This document shows, piece after piece, positions 6,727-12,872 of a stretch of 13,392 nucleotides of DNA (its first letter is position 1; the number at the start of each line of letters is the position of its first letter). Made by a program: the position numbers and the translations under genes. Below the pieces are notes generated by a model. It made no database searches. It was not told the DNA's origin and saw only the letters and a list, made by a program, of their open reading frames with translations. Source of the stretch: Candidatus Peregrinibacteria bacterium (GTDB taxonomy: Bacteria > Patescibacteriota > Gracilibacteria > UBA1369 > LOWO2-01-FULL-3); NCBI GenBank assembly GCA_014728975.1, contig WJKQ01000036.1, positions 1-13,392 of the forward strand, given 5' to 3'.

Positions 6727-8355
6727 ATGAGTTATATTGTTACAATTATAGTTTTTATCGTAATTTTTTCTGTTTTGATTCTTATTCATGAATTCGGGCA
6801 TTTTATTGCGGCCAAGAGATCGGGAATCAAAGTTGAGGAATTTGGAATCGGACTGCCTCCGCGTATCTGGGGGAAAAAGGTCGGGGAGACTATTTATTCC
6901 GTAAACTGGATACCTTTTGGCGGATTTGTCAGAATGCTTGGAGAATCCGGCGCCGATGAAAAAATGCTCAGAAAAAAAAGAAGTTTTGTTGCCCAGCCGA
7001 TGCGGACGAGGGCTAAAGTTGCTGTCGCGGGTGTCTTTATGAATTTCGTGCTGGCATGGCTTCTTATATCGATCGGTTTTACGGCCGGAATGCAGCCTCT
7101 TCTGACTCCCGGCGATGTCCTTCCTGCGGTTGACGAAGGTGTTATAGAGCTGACGGAAGGAGTGAAAATAGAGGAAATTGAGGAAGGCGGATTGTTTGAT
7201 AAGGCGGGATTTGAAGCTGAAGATAAAATATTTTCAATAAATGGGGAATTGGTTGACGGTTATTCAATGGGGGAGATAAAGGAAGATCCTACGGCAATTT
7301 ATAAAGTTGTAAGGGAGGGGGAAATTTTTACTTATGAAATTATTGAAGGTCAGGTTCTCTCGGATTTTGAGGAAAGCGGTCTTGGTGCGACATTTTATGA
7401 TCATACCGCTTTTCCCCGCGTTAAGGTTTTTGATATTTCCAGAGGTAGTGCTACTTATAAAGCTGGTTTACGTCCGGGCGATATTATTATTAGTGTAAAT
7501 GATTATGAAATTTTTTCGGTTCCCGAATATGAGCAGTATGTAAGAGGCCAGTCTTCGCTTGAGTATGAGGTTTATAGGAACGGTTTCAGAGAGCGGTTTT
7601 TTGTTGAACTTGATCAGAGCAGAAGGGTTATTATTTCAAATGTTATTCCGAGTACACCTGCGGAAGAAGCGGGTTTTAAAGCCGGTGATATTATTGTATC
7701 TGTCAATGGAAACCTTATTAATGACAGTCTGGAGCTCATTGAATTTGTAGAGGGGCATTCGGACGGTGCTTTGGCTTATTTGATTGAGAGAGACGGGGAA
7801 AGGATTTTTTATGAAGTTACACCCCAAGAAGGTAAGATCGGTGTTTATCTTTCAGAATTAATCAGTTATTCGGGAGAACAGGATATGAGTATTTATAATA
7901 TTGATCTGATGTCGTCAATTCTTCAAATTAAAGACGAAAGATATCCATGGTATGTTTCAATCTATAAGTCTTTTGGAGAGGGAGTCAGGCTTACGAAACT
8001 GACCGGCCAAATGATAGGTGGTTTTATTTCGGATCTTATCAGAAAGGGGGAGATCCCGGAATCAGTTGCCGGTCCCGTCGGCATAGCACAGCTTACGCAT
8101 GTTTTTGTAGGTGAAGGTTTTATTTCCGTACTCAGGTTTGTTGCTCTTTTGTCTATAAGTCTTGCTGTAATAAATATTCTTCCTTTTCCTGCTCTTGATG
8201 GTGGACGCCTGCTGTTTATTATCGTGGAATTGATTATCGGCCGGCGTGTTAATCAGAGATGGGAATCTGCAATTCATGCTCTTGGTTATACCATTATTTT
8301 GCTTTTGATTTTGGCGGTGACTTATGGTGATATCGTCAGACTCTTCCAGAATTAA
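6727..8355 (+). CDS. rseP: RIP metalloprotease RseP/RasP-type site-2 protease with three PDZ modules
   Basis: 542 aa membrane-embedded zinc protease that cleaves transmembrane segments of substrates such as anti-sigma factors and remnant signal peptides. The first membrane helix carries the zinc motif HEFGH (residues 21-25), followed by the conserved FGIGLPPRIWGKKVGE and NWIPFGGFVRMLGE stretches. The third zinc ligand is in the NILPFPALDGGR motif (483-494) in a C-terminal helix; a last helix (~520-535) ends the protein. Between them are three PDZ-like modules with cores at ~155-178 (GLFDKAGFEAEDKIFSING), ~241-262 (SATYKAGLRPGDIIISVN) and ~310-331 (TPAEEAGFKAGDIIVSVNG). E. coli RseP (about 450 aa) has two and many Gram-positive RasP proteins one, so the extra length is mostly the third module. 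The gene follows frr by 13 bases; the uppS, cdsA and dxr genes often found between frr and rseP are absent here. Confidence 0.96.
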   Translation: MSYIVTIIVFIVIFSVLILIHEFGHFIAAKRSGIKVEEFGIGLPPRIWGKKVGETIYSVNWIPFGGFVRMLGESGADEKMLRKKRSFVAQPMRTRAKVAVAGVFMNFVLAWLLISIGFTAGMQPLLTPGDVLPAVDEGVIELTEGVKIEEIEEGGLFDKAGFEAEDKIFSINGELVDGYSMGEIKEDPTAIYKVVREGEIFTYEIIEGQVLSDFEESGLGATFYDHTAFPRVKVFDISRGSATYKAGLRPGDIIISVNDYEIFSVPEYEQYVRGQSSLEYEVYRNGFRERFFVELDQSRRVIISNVIPSTPAEEAGFKAGDIIVSVNGNLINDSLELIEFVEGHSDGALAYLIERDGERIFYEVTPQEGKIGVYLSELISYSGEQDMSIYNIDLMSSILQIKDERYPWYVSIYKSFGEGVRLTKLTGQMIGGFISDLIRKGEIPESVAGPVGIAQLTHVFVGEGFISVLRFVALLSISLAVINILPFPALDGGRLLFIIVELIIGRRVNQRWESAIHALGYTIILLLILAVTYGDIVRLFQN

Positions 8356-8593
8356 TTTTGAATTTTTTCAAGTTGCGGACTTTGTCAAATTTGTATTATG
8401 AGATTATTGTCTGATTTAGAGAATGGTTTTATAATTAACAAAAATTTCCAATATATTGTGTGTTCTTAATTTTGAGTCTCTATATTTAGTGTATCCGATT
8501 TCATCAATTAAAACGCTTGTTTGGAAGAAATAAAATATATAGTATGGAGGTCCAAAGGAATTTTCTAGGGCATTTCATTATATTTTGTTTCCC
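8356..8593. other. 238-bp A/T-rich intergenic region upstream of dnaA
   Basis: The region between rseP and dnaA is strongly A/T-rich. I searched both strands for DnaA boxes (TTATNCACA or its complement) and saw none with one mismatch or fewer, so an oriC here is not supported. It contains a candidate promoter (8382-8410) and a GGAGG (8546-8550), which is 43 bases before the dnaA ATG and too far to serve it. A 6-bp inverted repeat TTTGGA (8520-8525) / TCCAAA (8551-8556) brackets that GGAGG. A 30-codon reading frame (8544-8636) overlaps the start of dnaA but has no clear coding character. No terminator for the rseP operon is visible; only a weak 5-bp A/T hairpin (8358-8371) follows the stop. 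Confidence 0.7.
8382..8410 (+). promoter_or_regulatory. Candidate sigma70-type promoter for dnaA
   Basis: TTGTCA (8382-8387) and TATTGT (8405-8410) are separated by 17 bases. The -35 has five of six and the -10 four of six consensus bases, with no extended -10. It would give a leader of about 175 bases before the dnaA ATG. In such A/T-rich DNA this quality of match can arise by chance, so it is only a candidate. Confidence 0.35.
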
Positions 8594-10027
8594 ATGGCGC
8601 ATAAGGATTTGTGGCTGTCTGTCCTTAAACGGATAAAGCCGACTATCAAAAAAGCACATTTTCTGACCTGGTTTCAGGACAGTACTATAATTAAAAATAA
8701 AGAGAGAAGTGTTGTTGTAGGTTTTCCAACAACTTATGCAAGAGATTGGGTTCTTGCAAAATATAATTTAAAAATTCATCAGGCTTTACAGGAGATTGAT
8801 AGTTCGATTTCAAAAATTGATTATGAGGTTCATTCAAAATTATCTGAAAAAAACAACAGTGACGGAGTTGATGTTAAGGGGCTTTTTGCGATTGAGGATG
8901 AAAAGAAAGTCAGAAAAGTTCGTAATTTGAGCGAAGTAAATGTCAGGAAAGGCAACGGTCATGTATCAAGCAAGATGCTTAATGATAAGTATTTGTTAAA
9001 CAATTTCATTGTGGGTAATGAAAACCGTCTTCCTCACGCCGCTTGCAGTGCAGTGGCAAGTTTGCCGGGTGGAATTTATAATCCTTTATATATTTATGGG
9101 AACTCCGGTCTTGGAAAAACCCATCTTATTCAGGCGGTTGGGAATGAAATTTTAAAAAATTATCCCGATAAAATAGTAAAGTATGTTACCGCGGAAAGAT
9201 TTGTGACCGAAGTTGTGGATGCGATCGGCAAAAGATTTATGAAAAAATTTAAGGATCTTTATAGGAAAGTTGATTGTTTTTTGGTGGATGATGTTCAGTT
9301 TTTTGCAAATAAAAATTCTACGCAACAGGAATTTTTTCATACATTCAATGAGCTTTATGATAATAATAAACAGATAATTATTACCAGTGATCGTCCTCCG
9401 AGTGAGCTTGAGGATCTTGGTGAAAGGCTTAAAAGCCGTTTTGGGATGGGGATGGTTATTGAACTTCTCTTTCCGGATTTTGAAACCAGACTGGCTATTC
9501 TCCAACAGAAGTGTCAGGAGTTCGAAATGATAATAGATCCCGAAGTTTTGCGATTTGTAGCAAATAATGTCCATAACAACGTCAGAGAACTTGAAGGAGT
9601 ATTAAGGCAGATAGCTGCGGAGAGTCAGCTTTTTGAAAAAGTTCCCACGATACGTTCGGTTGCCGAGATTATAAAGAGACTTAATAAAGCGCAAAAGATT
9701 ATAGGTTACGATCTTGAGGCAAACAAAGAATATATGATTGTAAAAAAAGCAAGCGATGTAATGAGGGTTGTTGCCGGATATTATGATCTGACTGTTGATG
9801 AGCTTGTAGGAAAAGACAGGCGCAAGGAAATTATGCTCCCGAGGCAAATCTGTATGTATCTTATTAAAAATGAGCTGGGGTATTCTTATGAAAGTATAGG
9901 TGTGAATTTCGGTGGACGGAATCATACAACAGTTATGCATGCCTGCAATAAAACGGCAAGCCGACTAAGAAAAGATCTGAGACTTGTTCGCGATATAAAT
10001 GCAATTAAGAGGGAGATGGGTTTGTAA
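8594..10027 (+). CDS. dnaA: Chromosomal replication initiator protein DnaA
   Basis: AAA+ initiator that binds DnaA boxes at oriC and melts the origin. Starting at ATG 8594 it is 477 aa. Domain I is present (LW at 6-7, AHFLTWF at 21-27, and a W-x-x-x-KY motif at 52-57). A short charged linker (~75-125) leads to the AAA+ domain with Walker A GNSGLGKTH (169-177), Walker B VDDVQFF (231-237), sensor I IIITSD (261-266), the ERLKSRF arginine-finger box (277-283) and the sensor II segment NVRELEGVL (329-337). Domain IV ends with GGRNHTTVMHA (440-450), the DNA-binding signature, with Asn where Asp is commonest. A TTG at 8585 in the same frame would add MFP, but the ATG gives the normal M-x-x-x-x-LW N-terminus. 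Neither dnaN nor rpmH is adjacent. Confidence 0.97.
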   Translation: MAHKDLWLSVLKRIKPTIKKAHFLTWFQDSTIIKNKERSVVVGFPTTYARDWVLAKYNLKIHQALQEIDSSISKIDYEVHSKLSEKNNSDGVDVKGLFAIEDEKKVRKVRNLSEVNVRKGNGHVSSKMLNDKYLLNNFIVGNENRLPHAACSAVASLPGGIYNPLYIYGNSGLGKTHLIQAVGNEILKNYPDKIVKYVTAERFVTEVVDAIGKRFMKKFKDLYRKVDCFLVDDVQFFANKNSTQQEFFHTFNELYDNNKQIIITSDRPPSELEDLGERLKSRFGMGMVIELLFPDFETRLAILQQKCQEFEMIIDPEVLRFVANNVHNNVRELEGVLRQIAAESQLFEKVPTIRSVAEIIKRLNKAQKIIGYDLEANKEYMIVKKASDVMRVVAGYYDLTVDELVGKDRRKEIMLPRQICMYLIKNELGYSYESIGVNFGGRNHTTVMHACNKTASRLRKDLRLVRDINAIKREMGL

Positions 10028-10054
10028 AAAAATCTTTCTAATTGCTTTGGGTTA

Positions 10055-10063
10055 TGCTTTAAT
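10055..10063 (+). promoter_or_regulatory. Candidate extended -10 promoter for the FecR-domain gene
   Basis: In the 60-bp gap after dnaA, TGCTTTAAT (TG at 10055-10056, hexamer TTTAAT 10058-10063) closely resembles TGCTATAAT of the promoter at 423-451, including the preceding TA. No good -35 lies 17 bases upstream (TTTCTA). Transcription would begin near 10070, giving a leader of about 18 bases before ATG 10088, similar in length to that of the surface-protein gene. A GGGAG (10069-10073) lies 14 bases before the ATG, longer than normal Shine-Dalgarno spacing. Confidence 0.4.
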
Positions 10064-10087
10064 ATTTTGGGAGTTATCCAATAATTT

Positions 10088-11446
10088 ATGTATTATAGAC
10101 ATAGAGCGAAAAGGACCCGTTCAAAAGGCTATTTCATGCCTTTTTTGATAATTATATGTGTTGGAGTAATAATTGTCCTTGTGTTTAATTTATGGAAGGC
10201 GGTTTTTAGTGCTGAACCTTCCGGTGATGCTTTTATGCATATAGAATCCGGCAGTGTCCAAATGAGAATGTGGAATACAGATGATTATTTTGACCTGAAA
10301 TCGGATACTTTGGTTATGGAGGGGGATGAAATTTTGACTTCTGCTGATTCAAAAGTAATCATTGAATTTTTTGACGGAACCATTATGAGAATTGATGGAG
10401 GAACTAATGTTCTTTTTAAGGAAATAGATGATGATAACGATAATCCGATGATAGATCTTTTATTTCTTGAGGGAAAACTCTGGTTTAATAAATTATATAA
10501 GGACACGGGCGACACTGAAATAGTTGTTACTATGGATAATGTCGCGGTAAAATCTACCGTTGGCAGTATTTTTGAAGTTGAGAATGAATTTGAAGAAGCT
10601 GTCAGAGTTCTTAAAGTTGGAGAAGTTGTTGTGGATATAATGAGTGAGGATAATACCAAAGTTATTGAAACTGAAAATGTAGGTTTGGGCCAGGAAATCT
10701 TGTTTACTGATAAAGTTCTTGAGAAATACTGGCAGTATCAGAGTCCGAGTGTTCTTTCTCCTCTTTCCGATGAATTTAAAGATACTGACTGGTATTTGTG
10801 GAACGATGCTGAGGACAAATCTCCAACAGAGTTCAGCAAAGCTGAAATTATGGGAACCGAAGAAGAACTTATCGAAGTAGCTCCGGAAGTTTTGGTGCCG
10901 GAAGAGGAGGACACTTTAGAAAGTGAAGGAGACGCAGAAATAGAGGTAGAAGCTGAAGGATCTGTAGATGAATCTGAAGAAGAGGATATTGGTTCCAGGG
11001 AAGCTTCAAATGTTGAAGAGGAATTTGTTCCGGAGGAGTCGGTCGGGGAAGAAACTGTAGAGGAGGAATCCGAACAAGAAGCGGATTTGGGTACTTTGAC
11101 TAAACCTACGATTAATTCGGTAGCCGGTGTTACTGAAGTGGATGAAAATGGATATTATGTAGTTTCTTCAAAAGTTGCCACTTTATCCGGGAATATTTCG
11201 GGAGCTCAAGAAGTTGTAGTTAGTGGATATACTTTACAAAAATTTAATCCGGGAGATAGTACATGGACTTATTACGCAAATGCGGATTACGATTTAATGG
11301 AACCTGGAGAGAATGTTTATGAGGTTCATGGTGTTGCTCCGGATGGATCTGTAAGTGATTCTCTTTATGTAAAGGTGTGGTATGCTCCACCGGGGTATGT
11401 GGAGGAGTCTTCTGAAGAGCAACAGGATTCCGACGACGGATCTTAG
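10088..11446 (+). CDS. Membrane-anchored FecR-domain protein with acidic linker and C-terminal Ig-like domain
   Basis: 452 aa. A short basic N-terminus (RHRAKRTRSK) precedes one membrane helix (residues ~18-37, FLIIICVGVIIVLVFNLW), so the rest should lie outside the membrane (N-in, C-out). Residues ~48-183 fit the FecR domain: GDEILTSADSKVIIEF and DGTIMRIDGGT (79-106), then a FLEGKLWF strand (126-133) and VKSTVGSIFEVE (154-165). In characterised systems FecR relays iron-citrate signals to a sigma factor, but many FecR-domain proteins in other phyla are not anti-sigma partners, and no sigma-factor gene is seen here. Residues ~255-335 are an acidic, Ser-containing linker; ~338-432 form an Ig-like domain with SGNISGAQEVVVSGYTLQKF and WTYYANADYDLMEPGENVY motifs of a kind I associate with CPR surface proteins. 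The short tail is acidic. It follows dnaA by 60 bases and ends with TAG interleaved with the stop of a convergent gene. Confidence 0.88.
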   Translation: MYYRHRAKRTRSKGYFMPFLIIICVGVIIVLVFNLWKAVFSAEPSGDAFMHIESGSVQMRMWNTDDYFDLKSDTLVMEGDEILTSADSKVIIEFFDGTIMRIDGGTNVLFKEIDDDNDNPMIDLLFLEGKLWFNKLYKDTGDTEIVVTMDNVAVKSTVGSIFEVENEFEEAVRVLKVGEVVVDIMSEDNTKVIETENVGLGQEILFTDKVLEKYWQYQSPSVLSPLSDEFKDTDWYLWNDAEDKSPTEFSKAEIMGTEEELIEVAPEVLVPEEEDTLESEGDAEIEVEAEGSVDESEEEDIGSREASNVEEEFVPEESVGEETVEEESEQEADLGTLTKPTINSVAGVTEVDENGYYVVSSKVATLSGNISGAQEVVVSGYTLQKFNPGDSTWTYYANADYDLMEPGENVYEVHGVAPDGSVSDSLYVKVWYAPPGYVEESSEEQQDSDDGS

Positions 11447-12006
11447 TTATTTTTATCGGGGAAAACTAAAGTATCCTGGCTTCCGATATCCTGAATGGTA
11501 TCGTGTTTTATTTCTTCTATAATATCGTCAGAGAAAGGTGAATCTTGTTCTAATTTGGACATTTTTGATCTATTAATTTTTCCGCAAATAAAATCCTCGA
11601 TTCCCGCCGTGTAATTTATTAACTTGGCGAATGCCGATAACGCGGAACAATATTTTTGGTAAAGAGTTTCTAGATCGTTTGTCTGTATTATTGTATCAGC
11701 ATAGGTTTTTCCCGATTCACATGATTTTATGTGAAGTTTTTTGAAGCATTTTATTCCCATGTAATTTAAATCAGGAGCTGATAAAAATTTTGCAACAGTC
11801 TGGAAGAATAAAAACCAAAATGAAAGTATTGAGATTATTTCTTTTAAGACTTTTTGTTCAGAAATTTTATTTGAGCGGTCTATTTTATCATCTATAAGGC
11901 TTTCTTTAATTATTCCGAATAAAGTTCTTTCCAGTTCTAAAACCTCCGTGTAAATACGATTGTGTTTTTCTTTTTCAGTTTCTAATTTTTGGAATCCTTC
12001 ATTCAA
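11443..12006 (-). CDS. Unknown 187-aa helical protein
   Basis: I do not recognise this protein. It begins at a TTG (12004-12006) placed directly after an in-frame TAA, and the next in-frame Met is residue 83, so TTG is the only reasonable start; no Shine-Dalgarno is visible. The sequence looks mostly alpha-helical: a charged N-terminal helix (1-55), a hydrophobic helix at ~57-76 (EIISILSFWFLFFQTVAKFL) that could be a membrane or buried helix, and a second helical block with Cys87, Cys96, Cys120 and Cys141. The tail is polar (DSPFSDDIIEEIKHD). It lies 22 bases downstream of the 258-codon gene on the same strand, so it is probably the last gene of an mltG-led unit. Its C-terminal LINYTAGIEDFI resembles LVNWQKIDELI of the upstream neighbour. 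The stop overlaps that of the FecR-domain gene by four bases. Confidence 0.75.
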   Translation of the reverse strand: MNEGFQKLETEKEKHNRIYTEVLELERTLFGIIKESLIDDKIDRSNKISEQKVLKEIISILSFWFLFFQTVAKFLSAPDLNYMGIKCFKKLHIKSCESGKTYADTIIQTNDLETLYQKYCSALSAFAKLINYTAGIEDFICGKINRSKMSKLEQDSPFSDDIIEEIKHDTIQDIGSQDTLVFPDKNN

Positions 12007-12028
12007 TTAATTTTTACTTAAGGCAAAG

Positions 12029-12805
12029 TTAAGCTGATCTATCTCTATAAGCAGCTATTAATTCGTCTATTTTTTGCCAGTTTACTAAGCTGGCTGCACT
12101 GTTTTTGGTTAATGAATTCAGTATTTGCAGGTTTTCTTCTAAATTTCCTGTTCGATAATCATCCACATCCGGAATAATACCTTGTATTGATCGGGTAATG
12201 TGTTTTTTATCGTGTTCTCTTTCCCTGAAACAAAATTTGGCAAGGTCCCTGAAGTAGCTTTTTAATATTGGATTATTTCTAATTATCATTCTGAGGTTGT
12301 GATATGTATCTCTGTTACAGAGCCTTATTCCTCTTGGTAAAAATAATAATACTATAAATAATTTTATAATTTCTTCTCTTTCTTCTTTATTTTCAATTGT
12401 GCAGAGTAATTCAGTAACAGGTTTAATGTTGATGCCGATTTGGTAAAGGACCTGACATTCTTGTTCGATTTCCTCGATATCGATATCTGTTTCTATTATT
12501 ATTTTTCCTTCAGTTCTTTCAGGATCTCTGCTTTCTGCGTGAGAAGGCCGTGAGCCGTCTCCTCTTGAAATCGGGTCAATATTTTCTTGAGTTTTAAATC
12601 TTACTCCGTACTTTCCGGTATTGCGCCTGGTCTTTGTTCTTGTGGATTCAACTATACTGCCAGGATTATTATCCGTACCGTGTTCGGAGATTTCATCGTC
12701 CAGCCATGGCGGCTGAGTGATATCCTGTCTGGTTGTTTCTGGAGTGGTGGGTTCTTCTTGAAAAGTTTCCTCTTCGGGATCATCATATATATCAAGGTCG
12801 TCCAA
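12029..12805 (-). CDS. Unknown 258-aa protein: disordered acidic N-terminus, helical C-terminal domain
   Basis: I do not recognise this protein. Residues 1-105 are polar and low in hydrophobics, rich in D, E, T, P and R (for example DDPEEETFQEEPTTPETT), and probably disordered. Residues ~106-258 look like a compact helical domain with a hydrophobic helix (EEIIKLFIVLLFLPRGIRLC, 144-163), Cys117, Cys135, Cys163 and Cys192, and a last helix LVNWQKIDELIAAY. There is no signal peptide. The only usual start is TTG at 12805. The frame stays open upstream to a TAA at 12845-12847, and those codons (PEDNTNNTDP) have the same character as the disordered region, so translation may begin earlier, for example at ATC 12841. 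It lies 67 bases after mltG and 22 bases before the 187-codon gene. The opposite-strand frame across its N-terminus is Cys/Phe-rich and looks like an antisense shadow. Confidence 0.75.
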   Translation of the reverse strand: MDDLDIYDDPEEETFQEEPTTPETTRQDITQPPWLDDEISEHGTDNNPGSIVESTRTKTRRNTGKYGVRFKTQENIDPISRGDGSRPSHAESRDPERTEGKIIIETDIDIEEIEQECQVLYQIGINIKPVTELLCTIENKEEREEIIKLFIVLLFLPRGIRLCNRDTYHNLRMIIRNNPILKSYFRDLAKFCFREREHDKKHITRSIQGIIPDVDDYRTGNLEENLQILNSLTKNSAASLVNWQKIDELIAAYRDRSA

Positions 12806-12872
12806 TGGATCTGTATTGTTTGTATTATCTTCGGGTTTGATTTTTTATTTATTTAAGGAATGAGATATTTTT

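Noticed and set aside
8544..8636. 30-codon reading frame overlapping the dnaA start, a possible leader peptide
   Set aside because: It has an ATG but no ribosome-binding motif in front, an unremarkable sequence, and no run of regulatory codons or attenuator hairpin. A frame this short is expected by chance.
10074..10082. TTATCCAAT after dnaA as a DnaA box
   Set aside because: It matches the TTATCCACA box at 7 of 9 positions, stands alone and lies in a 60-bp gap. A single weak box is not evidence for an origin.
479..11446. Alternative genetic code with UGA read as glycine (Gracilibacteria/Absconditabacteria)
   Set aside because: No in-frame TGA occurs in any of the conserved genes, which end at normal TAA or TAG at expected family lengths.
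12587..12856. Plus-strand 89-codon Cys/Phe-rich frame near the right end
   Set aside because: It is antisense to the acidic N-terminus of the 258-codon gene and starts at a TTG without context. Its hydrophobic composition is what antisense of Asp/Glu codons yields.
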